Shown here: piece by piece, positions 23,345 through 35,500 of the stretch
How positions within the stretch are numbered: position 1 is the stretch's first letter
How the letters are laid out: the number at the start of each line of letters is the position of its first letter
Assembly (NCBI GenBank): GCA_963576725.1
Contig: OY755240.1
Span: 36,296,629 to 36,360,628, forward strand
Reading direction: 5' to 3'
Source of the DNA: Azorinus chamasolen
Taxonomy: Eukaryota; Mollusca; Bivalvia; Cardiida; Solecurtidae
Length of the DNA stretch: 64,000 nucleotides
The notes under the pieces: model-generated
Databases searched by the model: none
The model's input: only the letters and a program-made list of their open reading frames with translations
What the model was told of the DNA's origin: nothing
Program-made: the position numbers and the translations under genes

Positions 23345-23440
23345 ATGCAATTTAATCATGTGAAGCGCTTTTGAACACACACATCCTGTGTGAAAAGAGC
23401 TATATAAATGTGGTATAATAATAATAATAATAATAACACC
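23345..23440 (+). repeat. Retroposon-like 3' end with (ATA)n tail
   Basis: ATCATGTGAAGCGCTTTTGA, GTGTGAAAAGAGCTATATAA, then ATAATAATA. The same unit occurs at 30718-30800. This GCGCTATATAAAT-plus-ATA-repeat ending is typical of invertebrate SINE/LINE tails. Confidence 0.65.
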
Positions 23441-23785
23441 GCTATTTAAATAGGTCTGCAATAACACCAATATCTAATATGTATGCAATAACACCACTAT
23501 TTAATAGGTCTGCAGTAACACCAATATTTAATAGGTCTGCATTAACACCAATATTTATTGGTCTGCAATAACACCACTATTTAATTGGTCTGCAATAGCA
23601 CCACTATTTAATTGGTCTGCAATAACACCACTATTTAATAGGTCTGCAATAACACCACTATTTAATAGGTCTGCAATAACACCACTATTTAATATGTCTG
23701 CAATAACATCACGTCTTAATAGGTCTGCAATAACACCACTATTAAATAGGTCTGCAACAACACCATTTAACACTATTTAATGATT
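23440..23785. repeat. 27-bp minisatellite, second array
   Basis: About twelve units of the AATAGGTCTGCAATAACACC family, starting at the ATA microsatellite. Drift is slightly higher than in the array at 22.2 kb. Confidence 0.88.
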
Positions 23786-23789
23786 TCAC

Positions 23790-24560
23790 TTGACAACGCT
23801 ATTTAAAAGTCACTCATTAAAACATCTTATAGACCTATATTATCTATAATTTAAAGTTTGCGCAAACACATGACGTGTTCACTTCCATGTCAAAGTACCC
23901 CTTACTTTTAACCCTTCTCTTGCTGAATTGTAAAATACATTTCTCCTTCTTTACCCATGCCCTGTTGTATAATTACATATATCTACATTCACTGTGTACA
24001 AGTATTTCGCTGTGCAATCACTGCTGTGGAGTGCACTGGTTGCACAATCAACTTGTAAATAGTGCAGACCCTGATGAGACAGCTCCTGCAGGTGCTCTCT
24101 CATCTGGGTCTTCACTATTTACAGGTAGGTATATTGACGTGAATAGCAAGCGAAGGGTTAATATTAGTTTTCAGCAAACTACAAATATTGCTTGATGTTG
24201 TATTCCATAGGTGTTGGTACTCAACCGGATAGTTATTTACCAATTTGTGTCCACGGTTACTTTTATGTTTTTGGATAAATTAAATCATTTCCCTGCATTT
24301 AATTTTTGCATATATTATAAGGATACCAGTGTACACAGTTAAAACTACTGTTGAGGTAATAGCTCTCATAACAATCGTTTTTCTCTGATATCAATTAGTT
24401 CGTATGCAGGATTACTTATTGCTTTGAGGCAAAATGAGGTTTACATGAAAATACACACATACACACAGAGACACACGCATACACACACGCCCGCGCGTTC
24501 GCATGAAAAAGTAAAGTACCTAGTTATAGTCTACTTTCAGTCAGAATGACCGCTCAGCCG
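23790..24560. other. Intron sequence, no gene
   Basis: A small inverted repeat (AGACCCTGATGAGA with TCTCATCTGGGTCT, 24065-24110) and a CA-rich stretch near 24455-24500. Otherwise nothing recognised. Confidence 0.4.
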
Positions 24561-24790
24561 ACTGTACATTTACTCCCCTGGTCATTGAGTCATTGGCCTA
24601 CAATATTGAGCACTGCTAACATATGGCGCAATCATGCAGCCGCAGCAACGGCGAGTGACCCTCACAGGTACCCATGTTAACCCCTCGGTGGAGAGGATGT
24701 GCTGGTGGGATTTGAACCCGGACCTCAGGACTGATGGTCAAGCGCGTTACCACTAGACCACCGCCACCTACTCTAGACCACCGCCACCTA
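24560..24790 (-). repeat. tRNA-derived SINE
   Basis: On the minus strand the head GGTGGCGGTGGTCTAGTGGT and AACGCGCTTG matches a polymerase III A box, and CCGGGTTCAAATCCCACCAG a B box (24701-24770). A body of about 130 bp follows (CCTCTCCACCGAGGGGTTAA). The CCGCCACCTACTCTAGACCA piece is duplicated at the junction. Next to it lies an AC microsatellite. Confidence 0.7.
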
Positions 24791-24865
24791 CTGAACATAC
24801 ACATACAAATACACACACGAATACACACGAATACACACACACACACACACACATACACACACACA

Positions 24866-24898
<33 letters not shown>

Positions 24899-24970
24899 CG
24901 CATGTAGCCAAAATGAGGTTTGCATGAAAATACACACACACAAACAAACACAAAACACACACACATACAA
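24790..24970 (+). repeat. (AC)n microsatellite, interrupted
   Basis: ACAC runs with ATAC and AAAC interruptions. ORFs rich in Cys-Val on the minus strand are artefacts. Confidence 0.92.
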
Positions 24971-25465
24971 CTTTTATAGAACTGGGGTTGCATCTTAAGT
25001 TTTCACTTGAAATAATAAGGATCTTAAAATAATGTCCTTAGCTCAGATAAAACATTCTTTAAGTTACATGTAATTTCTTAGCTAAATAAAATCTTCAAAA
25101 TTAAAAAAAAAGAAACTTAAGAATTTTCTTATCCGGATGTCGGGTGAATCCAGTGTTCCCTATTCTATTAATAGCAATGGAAGTTGTAACTTTCATGCGT
25201 ACGCATTTTATGGCTATTTCACTAAACTTCGTAATTTCCGAACTTCGTAGGCTTACGAAAAAAAGCTACGAACGTTTCATTAAAATATTCGCACGAATGT
25301 GTCTTACGAGCTCCGCAGCTACGAAATTGTAACCCCTCTTAACAACTGATGTAGATTCCATAACAACGTACACTATCGCAGGCGCGGGCGTGATTGAAAT
25401 TCGTGACTGTATATTCACCGTGTAATTGTTGCTATTGAAACGTTTATTTCTCACCTGATTTGCTA
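24971..25465. other. Intron sequence, no gene
   Basis: No coding or repeat signal that I can support up to the end of the inverted-repeat element. Confidence 0.35.
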
Positions 25466-26737
25466 CTATGGTAGAGTGACAATCTAGGGTAAAAAAAAGT
25501 GAGGTGAGACCCGTCTGTTAACAAGACATGTCATATACCAAAATGTTTGTTAATGTCTGTAGTATCCGAATCTGCCGGCATAAATTTGGAAAAGTGGTGG
25601 CGTTCCGAGAAATCCAACATGGCGTCCAAGATGGCCGCCGTTTTTGGTAGCATCAGCTTAAGTTAAATATATCAAAATGGCAGAAACATCTTCAAAGTTT
25701 CTGAAAATGTTTTGCATACATATTGTAAAAGTCACATTGACCTTTTTAGAAACACCCCATTTGATATTATCAGAGTTCATTGTCAAGGTCATTTTAAGGT
25801 CAATCGGTTTAAAATACAAGTTTGCGCAACATTTAACCTTGAAATTTAATTGTTTACATAAAACTAATAGACAATAACTATTGAAAATATACATTTAACT
25901 GAAGTGTTATGATTGGCTTACATGATAAAAAAGAAATAAAACACATTCATGGTACAACCTTGGAGATATTTGGCAATTGGTATTATACTTACCCCACCCA
26001 CCAGTTTTATAATGGGAATTTTTAAATCAGATTTGGAGGAAGTTCAAAGTCTAATAACGTCACATGGCCTATTTATTTATTGCAACAACGTAGATATAAT
26101 CAGATATAATTGGAATAATTGTATTCTGAGTCTATATTTTAATAGTAAGGTCCGTAACTCTGCTTGAAAATAGGTTACTGTAACGATTAGACAAATATAT
26201 TGAAGTAATTTCTCACAGTGTGCGGCTTGTATCAAAATATTTTTATTCAAAAAAACATTAAATATAAACCTACATGTACACTCCTGGTAAAATATCAACA
26301 TTAAAATAAACCCTTCACAAATAGAGTTGAAACCACACAGCCTTGCCAGCATAAATTCTTGAAAGTGATGATGTTCCGAGAAATCTAAGATGTCGGCCAA
26401 GATGGCCACCAGTTTTAAGCATCTATGTAAGTTAAATATATCAAAATTGCAGAAACAGTTTCATAGATATTGAAAATATTTTGCATAATTATTATAGAAG
26501 AGACAATGGTCTTTTAAAAAAACTTATTTGGTATTATCATGGGTCATCGTCAATGTAATTTCAAGGTCAAACCGGTGAAAATGCAAGTTGAAACAGCATT
26601 TCACCTTAAATTATTATAATTTATACTATGCATATCCACTGTAACTATTCAAAATACACATTTATGCGCATGGTTATGGCTGCCATACATATTGAAAATG
26701 AAATAAGTGTAACCGGGTGTTCTTATAAAGAAACATA

Positions 26738-26804
26738 CCCGCTCAGACCCGGGATCCAACCCGGGTCGCCAGGTTCGCAGTCATTCACTCTACCACGTCG
26801 CCAT
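26738..26804 (-). repeat. tRNA-like sequence (SINE head) inside the inverted-repeat element
   Basis: Minus strand GGCGACGTGGTAGAGTGAAT has an A-box-like block and CGGGTTGGATCCCGGGT a B-box-like hairpin. tRNA-Arg-like arms are partly present, but no full cloverleaf. Confidence 0.5.
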
Positions 26805-27920
26805 AAAAGCCCGCTTGTACACCAAGGCCGTACAAGTGATGATAAACCTACACACTGTGACATAAGCATAACAGTTTGTCTTGATTTTGTAAAATCGGCA
26901 ATAGGTATTTTTCTTGCGCCACCAATGAATTAAAAGAAAACGCATCGCATATATACTTAAAACATATTAATTGTATGTGTAAAAACTTTGCGTCTGTCTA
27001 TATTATTTAGTTTTAGAGAAAAGGGTTCCAAATACCATTAAAATCATACATTTTGTGACAATATATTACCATGTAGTCAATTTTAGTAATGATCAAGAGT
27101 AGGTTCGGCGAATTTTTGCTGTGAATAGATTTGACTTTTATAATTACTTTTTTTGCAAGTAAATGTTGCTTAGATGATTCTTTATCATACTTCTTCCAGG
27201 AAAACATTTAGTTTAATCATTTAATAATGCAACATTGTATATATAGGACTAAAAGAACGAGGTGATTTCTACACCAGCACAGAAATTTTTTTGCGGCTCC
27301 AAAATTCAAATTTCAAAATGTAAACATTAATCATACATGAAATAACAATTTTATATAAATCAAGAATATGACATAAAATGAATATTGATAACATTTTATA
27401 CCCAATGTTAAATATATGTCCTTATTGATTGAGTAAAACTATTGATTTCTGAAATGAAGAAAACTTGTCGACCTTTGACTGACTATTGCTGTCAGTGTCA
27501 ATACTTTCCTATTCCAACATGCATGTCACATTATTCTTGTCCAGAAATGTTGTAAAATGAATTATCATTACCGTATAATATGTTACAGATGAGAATTTTT
27601 ACAACATAAAAACTGATATGAAAAGTTTATATTGAAAGTGTTGCCATTACCGATGAGCTAGTAAAATATTCCCAGTGTAATATGTCCCATACCTTTCGTT
27701 GAGACGTCAGCATCTGCAAGAAAACCACCAAAGCGGAGGCAGTTAGATTTTTTAATGCAGATACATGTTGGTTTTGTTGTCAAACTTTTGAAGACATTAA
27801 AACAGATTGAAATTGATCCAAACAAATTAATCCATTATTTGATATTTGCAAATCTAGGCAAGACACAATGTGTTCAGCTGAAAACATTAGTGCAAACGAA
27901 ACTGCTATGTGTTCCGTTAA

Positions 27921-28388
27921 TTGAAGACTGGCTATCATAAAATTCGTCTAAACCCCTTCAACAGACTGTTTCTCCATTTAAAGGATTTTGGCATGACCTC
28001 AGTTGATTACCTTTATGATCATTCAGTAGAAATTACAGGGCTGAAATCCAGTATACAGCCTTTGGTAGAAATATTTAAAGCTGAGGGTAGAGAGATTTCT
28101 CTGTTGTACAGATTCTGGAACGGGTACTTAAATGAAGTGTCATTACCATTAAATATGTACTTTGTATCTATGTATATATGGGATCTCAGTGTGTACACAA
28201 AGACCAGACTCCTCCCATTCCTGTTTTCCTCCAATCGCACTGTGTATTCCCAGTTCATGCCTTACCAGGTGCTTGAAACGTTTTCTATCAACAATCCTCC
28301 ATCAAAACCTGTAACCTTTGCTACTGGGGTTGCGGCTTCTGCTGACATAAAGCTCAGTCTGGTGAGGTGCAATCAGAAGGGAAATTAG
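27921..28388 (+). CDS. Hypothetical ORF inside the inverted-repeat element
   Basis: 155 codons, the first part perhaps not translated. Segments such as SIQPLVEIFKAEGREISL, RFWNGYLNEVSLPLNMY and RLLPFLFSSNRTVYSQFMPY look like a family of proteins common near bivalve transposons, in which a helical region is followed by (F)F..(N/D)R..Y(A/S)(R/Q)(F/Y)(M/L)P(V)Y. I cannot name the superfamily. No catalytic motif is visible. Downstream frames are broken, so it is probably a truncated transposon protein. Its placement between the inverted arms makes it the best candidate for the element's own gene. Confidence 0.45.
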   Translation: MKTGYHKIRLNPFNRLFLHLKDFGMTSVDYLYDHSVEITGLKSSIQPLVEIFKAEGREISLLYRFWNGYLNEVSLPLNMYFVSMYIWDLSVYTKTRLLPFLFSSNRTVYSQFMPYQVLETFSINNPPSKPVTFATGVAASADIKLSLVRCNQKGN

Positions 28389-30343
28389 ATGTTCTATGAC
28401 TTTGATCCATTGCCATGGCCAAAGGTCAAAACCATGAGTACTTCCCAATCCAAGGTCAAGGCCAAATCCAAGGTGTTTCAGATAAACGGAGGGGAAACAA
28501 TTGTTGGCAATTAATTCACTCAAGAAGATCCCCATTAAGCGAGTACTATATTTTAAGAACTCACAAATTACATTAAGCTTGTTCACAGATGGTGGCGTGT
28601 TATGATGTCTACCAAGAAATCTGATTTCCTTGAAACATTTGAAAACATCAATGGTACCTATGTAGAGTTCAGAGTGTTCAGCATCCAGACTGTTTTGCTT
28701 TTTATGGTATGGCAATAGTCCATTTGATGCTTCAATATTTTGGAACTGTATTCTCTTCCAAAGTAGTGGTGTGTCATGGCTGCATGTAGTTCACATTTGT
28801 GTACTCTAAATGGTGATATCGAGCTACTTTCAGTTTTAACTATATCCCGACATCCATAAGATAAGACGGCAACCATCACAAAATAGCATGCTGTCTTACA
28901 GCTCATTGATGAGACTAGGCTGCATGTTATGTTTGACAGAAATGCTTCAAACAGTTTAAAGTCCGCCACTGAGCAAAAACCTGGAGAGAACGTAATATAT
29001 GCTGATATACTCACTCATCTGTCCTCTCTTAGGACAGGGCTTGTGTGGTTTCAACACTATTTTTGTACGGTTTATATCAATGTTTATATTTTACCAGGAG
29101 TGTACATGTAGGTTTATACTTAATGTGTATTCAAGTAGAAATATTTTGATGTAAGCCTTACGCTATGAGACATTACTTCGAAACATGTGTCTAATTGTAG
29201 CAGTAACTTATTTTCAAGCAGAGTTACGGACCTTACACAATTACCTTGACGATGACCTATGATGATACCAAATAACTTATTTTCAAAAGACCATTGTCTC
29301 TTCTATAATAAGTATGCAAAAGATGTTCAATATCTATGAAACTGTTTCTGCAATTTTGATATATTTAACTTACAAAGATGCTAAAAACTGGTGGCCATCT
29401 TGGCCAACATCTTAGATTTCTCGGAACACCACCATTTTTCATTATTTATGCTGGCAAGGCTGTATGGTTTTAACTCTATTTATGTAGGGTTTATATCAAT
29501 GTTGATATTTTACCAGGAGTGTACATGTAGGTTTATATTTAATGCTTATTCAAATAGAAATATTTTGATACAAGCCGCACACTGTGAGAAATTACTTCAA
29601 TACATTTGTCTAATCTTTGCTGTAACCTATTTTCAAGCAGAGTTACGGACCTTACGATTAAAATATAGACTCAGAATACAATTATTCCAATTACATCTGA
29701 TTAGATATACCTTCTTTTGATAAATAGATAGGTCATGTGACGGAATTAGGCTTTGAACTTCCTCCAAATCTAATTTAAAAAATCCCATTATAAGACTGGT
29801 GGGTGGGGTAAGTATAATACTTTTTGCCAAATATTTCCAAGGTTGTAACAGGAATGTGTTTTATTTCTTTTTTATCATGTAAGCCAATCATAACACTGCA
29901 TTCAAATGTATATTTTCAATAGTTATTGTCTATTAGTTTTATGTAAACAATTAAATTTCAAGGTTAAATATTGCGAAAACTTGTATTTTTACCCGATTAA
30001 CCTTAAACTGACCTTGACAATGAACTATGATAATACAAAGAGATGTATTTTTAAAAAGGCCAATGTGTCTTTTACAATATTCATGAAAACATTTTCGGAA
30101 ACTTTAAAGATGTTTCTGCCATTTTGATATATCTAACTTAAGCTGGTGCTTCCATAAACGGCGGCCATCTTGGACGCCATCTTGGATTTCTCGGAACGCC
30201 ACCACTTTTCCAAATTTATGCCGGCAGATTCGGATACTACAGACATTAACAAATATGTTGGTATATAACATGTCTTGTTAACAGACGGGTCTCACCTACT
30301 CTTAAAATAGAGGCCTTATCTGGCAATAGTCACTCTACCATAG

Positions 30344-30717
30344 GCGGGCAATTAGGAGTTTGTGTAATGACGGAATATTTGTTGACAAGAGTTTTTCAAA
30401 CCAAAAGGTATTCTCCTTTCGGTAAGGGTTCTGTACACATACCTGCTGCACTTTTATACGGAATATTCACGGAATCTTTTACGAATTATGTCGAACATTG
30501 TAATCCATAAAGTACATTGACACTGATCAATTGACACTTATCATATGGCCCAAGTTACGTTTGATCATTTATATAATAGTTCATTAAACAACATCTAATA
30601 ACACCCTTATACATAGTCCACAGTTGTGTACTCTTTCATCGAAATTTATTTATTGAATATAGTTTGTTTTCATTACTGTATATGCATTGAGTATACTCAT
30701 ATTTGTATATATAATTT
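30344..30717. other. Intron sequence, nothing recognised
   Basis: No coding or repeat signal that I can name. Confidence 0.35.
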
Positions 30718-30835
30718 ATTCATGTGAAGTGCCTTTGAACGCATATATCATGTGTGAAAAAAGCGGTATATCAATGTGGTATAATAATAATAATAATAAT
30801 ACTCTTAAATGGTGATATCGAGCTACTTTCGGTTT
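30718..30835 (+). repeat. Retroposon-like 3' end with (ATA)n tail, second copy
   Basis: Same unit as 23345-23440 (TTCATGTGAAGTGCCTTTGA, GTGTGAAAAAAGCGG, ATAATAATA). Followed at 30803 by ATGGTGATATCGAGCTACTT, which also occurs at 28811. Confidence 0.65.
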
Positions 30836-30910
30836 GAATGATATGCTCCTGTAAGTTAACTCTTATTTGAAATCCAAAACAGATGGTGAAGACCGTAAAT
30901 TTCCGATTGA

Positions 30911-30982
30911 ATGAAAGGAAATGAATGAATGAAATGAATGAAATGAAATGAATGAATGAATGAAAGGAAATGAAATGAAATT
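30911..30982 (+). repeat. (GAAT)n/(GAAAT)n microsatellite
   Basis: Mixed GAAT and GAAAT units over about 70 bp. Confidence 0.9.
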
Positions 30983-31750
30983 AACGAATATTTTATACCG
31001 TGTGTCCAGTGTTCCGCGTATAGCGATATATGAGAGTTGTCCATAAAGAAAGGATAAAGAAAGGGCGCCCCGCAATATAAACCGAGTATAATACACAGCA
31101 TACACTTAAATAGATCGGTTAGAAAATCCAAAGATGAATTCTCAAAATTAACGTTGCAATAATAGCGTGTCTGCCAACTTAAGATATTTCTTAAAGTTCT
31201 AAGGAAGGATTAAGGTTTAAGGAGAAAATTGTTCATCATAAGAAATTTTTTAAGATAAAAAGCTTCTGGAATAACACTTAAGAAATTCCTTATTCTTTTA
31301 AGATAAGATGCTACTGGAATACGGCCCCTGATTCCTGCTCAACACCTTCAGCATAATTGGCAACCGTTAAACCAAACTCAGTCAATCCTTTGAAAACAAA
31401 AGACAATTTGTGTTGACGTCATAATTCTCAAAGCGTTAAAAAAAGAAATAATGTAACAAAACGCCTTACTAAAATGTATCAAATCGGCTGGACTGGGTTA
31501 GGGTTAGGGGTAGTTTTGAGTTTAGGGCACTGCGGCACAGAACAAGTCACGTATTGAAATATTCAATATAAACTCCACAAGCACCGAGTAACAGCAAATG
31601 AACAGTGCCCATACACACACATACCATGAACAGGGTCCATACACACAAATACCACACATTCATATCACAAAATGATGAAAGATACACAATACAAACACAA
31701 GTACCGCCTTGAAACGATCAGTGGTAAAATTACTATTGGGATTCAATGCA
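30983..31750. other. Intron sequence, nothing coding
   Basis: Contains GGGTTAGGGTTAGGGG at 31496-31511, too short to be telomeric. 31610-31700 is CA-rich. Confidence 0.4.
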
Positions 31751-31756
31751 ATAACC

Positions 31757-32090
31757 TATAAAAGTACAAAAATGAGTCATGCAGGAAATACCACATACAG
31801 AACAAACACTCGCCCGAACAGCAACACAAGGAAACAGCAAATGTACATGGGTAGAAAAAACAACAAGAGACGCACAAAGACAAAACAAACATACAATAGG
31901 AGGAAGATGGAAGTACCGCCTTGGAACGGTCAGTGACAAAAGTCACCGGGGGTTTAAACCGGTTTATGGGCGCCCAACCTCACCCTTATTCCATCCCCAT
32001 CCTAAAAGACAAACAGTGTAAATAAACGTATCCCCTCTCCGACTAATCTACAACAACCGCGACAGCAAATACAGTGGTGCTTGGTCTTAA
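31757..32090 (-). mobile_element. 5'-truncated Naiad tail, lineage A, with target duplication
   Basis: Reverse copy of the lineage-A tail from TGCTGTCGCGGTTGTTG to TGACTCATTTTTGTAC. Flanked on both sides by TAACCTATA (left 31748-31756, right ending near 32096), giving a 9-bp target duplication. The target is the 30-bp minisatellite that starts next door, in keeping with the reported bias of these elements for repeats. Confidence 0.8.
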
Positions 32091-32870
32091 CCTATAATCT
32101 GCTATGTATGTTGTTCGGCATGTTGGCAATAAGCTATGTAGTCTGCTTGGTATGGCGTCATTAACCTATAGTCTACAGGGTATGCCATCTTTAACATGTA
32201 GACTGCTTGGTATAGCGTCATTAACCTATAGTCTACAGGGTATGCCATCTTTAACATGTATACTGCTTGGTATTGTCGTCATTAACCTATAGTCTACAGG
32301 GTATGCCATCTTTAACATGTAGACTGCTTGGTATTGTCGTCATTAACCTATAGTCTACAGGGTATGCCATCTTTAACATGTAGACTGCTTGGTATGGCGT
32401 CGTTAACCTATAGTCTACAGGGTGTGCCATCTTTAACATGTAGACTGCTTAGTATGGCGTCATTAACCTATAGTCTACAGGGTATGCCATCTTTAACATG
32501 TATACTGCTAAGCATGTTTTGATTAACCTGTAGTCTGTTGTGTATGTTGTCATTAACTTATAATAATAATAATAATAACAATGACTTTATTTACGTAGAT
32601 TACATATTTGGAAACAACTAAATTTCAATATGGTCCACAAAATGGCAATAACCTATATAGTCTACCGGGTATGCCGTCTTTAACATACAGACTGCTAGGC
32701 ATGTTTTCATTAACCTATATTCTGCTGAGTAATTCGTCACTAAATTATATTCTGCTGGGCACGTCGTCATTTACTTATAGTGTGTTAGGTATGTTGTCAA
32801 GTTATCATCTGCTAGGTATGTTGTCATTAACCTGTAGTCTGCACAGCATGAGGGCATGTCGTCATTTGTT
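32091..32870. repeat. 30/60-bp minisatellite, first array
   Basis: 60-bp units made of two related 30-mers: CATTAACCTATAGTCTACAG with GGTATGCCAT, and CTTTAACATGTAGACTGCTT with GGTATGGCGT. Interrupted near 32560-32640 by an ATA microsatellite. Same family as 44.6-47.4 kb. Confidence 0.9.
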
Positions 32871-33470
32871 TTTTATTTTATGTATTTATTTATAAATGAT
32901 ACATTGCAGAAACAATCTTTCAAATTCATACACACAATCAATTACACAGTGTAACTATCCAATGTATACATGCTTACCTATTCGTATTTGCATAAAAGTA
33001 TTCCACCGTTTATGCGTCACTAACGTATCGAAGCGTAGCCAGGAATAAAATTCCAAAGATTCCTTTAAGCAGTTTTAATATTGTACGATATATACATATC
33101 CATGACAGCAGTAAATAATTTTAATTCCTTCATTAGAATATTTACCCTTTCCTCCATACATACGCCTTTCTACGCCTCTGTAAAAGTCACTTTATGAAAC
33201 CATTTTGAAAAAAAGGTTTCAAAACTACATTATTCTGACATTTGTCTTTTCTCTAGTAAATATATTTATTCATAGCGGTTGGGTCTAAAAATAGTCTATG
33301 AAGGAGTGGGTTAACCTGTTTTACTTGCACAGAAAAATATATATTGCTTACTTCTAAAAAAAAAACATCAAATTTAAGATCGGTTGACATGATCCCAATA
33401 TTATACATATGCTATAAAGACTTGGATAAGGATGATATTCCAACACGGTGATTAAAATGACATTTAAGAA
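32871..33470. other. Intron sequence, nothing coding
   Basis: Phrases CCCTTTCCTCCATACATACG and CGCCTTTCTACGCCT (33150-33180) recur inside the foldback element to the right. Confidence 0.4.
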
Positions 33471-33474
33471 AGGT

Positions 33475-34415
33475 TTATACGAAAGACAGGCGATGACATT
33501 TCCACTTCAAGATTTCACACAATAGAATTCATTATTTCACAATTTCACAGTTTCAGGATTTCACAAGTTCTCAATTTCACGACTTCACAATTTCTCGATT
33601 TCGCAATTTCAACCTCTTGTAAAATATTTTAGGCACGTGACACGCTTGACGTAATTAAGGCAACAGGGTAGCTCTCACCCTTGAAATCAGGATGGCGATC
33701 TGAGGTCCATAAAACCGCCTTTCTACGCCTTTGCAAACATAGTAGACCCAGCTCAGACGACTCCTATAGGATTTAATCTTAATTAAAATCCATGATGTCA
33801 TTATTTCTTACAGTTTATTGTTAGTTAAAGTATGCTCCAATACAGTGTCATACAAACATAAAATAACTATTTAAGATGATAAATACATGATTTGCAATTC
33901 TCGTACATTAATATTCATGGAGGAAAGGGTTAAACAGTCTTGATAGTGGACCATGAGCACTACATGCCAAATATGAAGGTACTCGGCCCTACAGTTCTTG
34001 AGAGGAAGATTGTCATAGTTGTCCGCCGTTTATTTCTTCGTGGCTTTTACTCCAACGCTGTGATTTCCCGCGTTTTGATGACGTAATAACAATTAGAATG
34101 GACGAATTGAAATCATGAAATCGTGAAATTGTGAAATCGTGAAATTGTGAAATCTTGAAATCGTTAAATTTTGAAATCGTGAAATTTTGAAAAGAAATTG
34201 TGAAATCGTGCAATTGTGAAATCGTGAAATTATGAAATTGTGAAATTTTGAAATGAAATCGTGAAATTATGAAATCGTGAAATCATGAAATTTTTAAGGG
34301 AAATCGTGAAATTGTGAAATCGTGAAATTGTGTGAAATCGTGAAATTGTGAAATCATAATTACATTGTGTGAAATCTTGAAATGTAAATGTCACCGCCGT
34401 TCTTTCGTAGGTTTA
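33475..34415. mobile_element. Foldback element with simple-repeat arms
   Basis: Left end GAAAGACAGGCGATGACATT then TTCAAGATTTCACACAAT is inverted at the right end (ATTGTGTGAAATCTTGAAAT, GTCACCGCCGTTCTTTC). Inside each end is an array of 8-9-bp units: TTTCACAA-type at 33500-33612 and GAAATCGTGAAATTGT-type at 34108-34375, complementary to each other. The centre (33630-34100) is unique, without an ORF. Confidence 0.7.
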
Positions 34416-34504
34416 ACTGCACACCAGTTCCAAACTAGGTGTACTAGAATTTCTTCTTGAGTTCCCTGAAACCTAAGTTTCACCTTTCACAAACCTACAT
34501 GTAC

Positions 34505-34556
34505 AAGTACAAAAATGAGTCATGCAGAAAACACTACATACATAACAAACAGTACA
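34505..34556 (-). mobile_element. Short Naiad tail fragment, lineage A
   Basis: About 50 bp of the tail terminus (ACAAAAATGAGTCATGCAGA, ACACTACATACATAACAAAC) ending near GTACAAG. Confidence 0.6.
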
Positions 34557-35270
34557 AGTTGAACATTAGGATCGTTAAGAACTTATATGACATTTAGTGT
34601 TATCAGTTGAACAACTGGTTTCTATATGTAAAATTTATTTATCTCATGTGATTAAAGTTTGTGAAATAATGATATATTGATGAAATCAATATCCCATTCT
34701 TTACTTTTTAATATTTGTATACATAACAATATTCATTACAGATATTTGACTTGATCAATACATCAATAGTCAATACCAGACATTATTTTGCATAAACATA
34801 CCTTCAGACTATAATTTGAGTATCGTCTTAAGCCATAGCTTTGTGAAAATACGCAATGCATGACTTAATACAGATTTTACATGAATAAATAGTTTGCATC
34901 TTTTTCATGCAAATAGATCAGGCTCTATTGCACAAAATATTTATGGCACACAACAAATACTGGGAGGGATGCAACCCAGTGACATATCAAATTAAACTTA
35001 ATTTAAGATTAATACAGTACAGATTTATATGCATCATCCTCAAAGAGTTGCAGTATGGATATCCATGTTAGAAAAACAAACTGTTCTACATATAATTTAC
35101 TATCCGTGAAATAGAATAACACATCATCTATTGACGACACTTTATTATCTGCCGGAAAATGTTTTAGCCAATGTGCTATTCAAGGGTACTATAAGATAAG
35201 ATGAATATGTATAAATTGTCAGATGATATTCAGATGATATTCAGTTCCGAATTGATCGCAAATGTGACCA
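34557..35270. other. Intron sequence, nothing recognised
   Basis: AT-rich, no coding or repeat signal that I can name. Confidence 0.35.
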
Positions 35271-35272
35271 GT

Positions 35273-35500
35273 TCAAATCACCCTTCCTTTTGTTTGCATT
35301 GCGTCTTTGTGCTTGTGGTTTTGTTCATGTGTGGAGTGTTTGTCTCTGGTTCTTGTGTGTCTGTTGGTGTTTTCTGTGTTCATCTCGTGTGTGGTTGTGT
35401 GTGTGCATGTGTGTCATGCTGTTTATCGGTGTTTTGGTGGTGGTTGCGTCTTGTATGTGGCTTTGCCTGCTTGACTTAACTACTTTTCCATTTGTATGAC
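35273..35500 (+). mobile_element. 5'-truncated Naiad tail, lineage B
   Basis: Starts at TCAAATCACCCTTCCTTTTG and ends with the lineage-B terminus GTATGTGGCTTTGCCTGCTT then GACTTAACTACTTTTCCA. Truncated inside the tail, past the conserved box. Confidence 0.8.

Larger units (their letters stand above)
25466..30343. mobile_element. 4.9-kb element with long terminal inverted repeats
   Basis: Left end CTATGGTAGAGTGACAATCT and right end (read inward) CTATGGTAGAGTGACTATTG are inverted copies. The pairing continues about 0.9 kb: GTGAGACCCGTCTGTTAACA, TGCCGGCATAAATTTGGAAA, CATGGCGTCCAAGATGGCCG and AAGTTCAAAGTCTAAT all recur inverted at 29.39-30.34 kb. The right arm has an extra partial copy at 29.04-29.26 kb. 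The interior holds one conserved-looking ORF (27921-28388). I could not see a target duplication. Likely a DNA transposon or foldback element of unknown superfamily. Confidence 0.8.

Noticed and set aside
24065..24110. CTGATGAG start of a hammerhead ribozyme
   Set aside because: The GAAA core and correct stem order are missing; Naiad-type elements are also said to lack hammerheads.
28302..29014. Two overlapping minus-strand ORFs of 118 and 137 codons
   Set aside because: No recognisable motif, opposite to the better ORF in the same element, and composition fits chance opening.
31496..31511. Telomere-like TTAGGG repeats
   Set aside because: Only about two and a half units, in intron DNA without other telomeric features.
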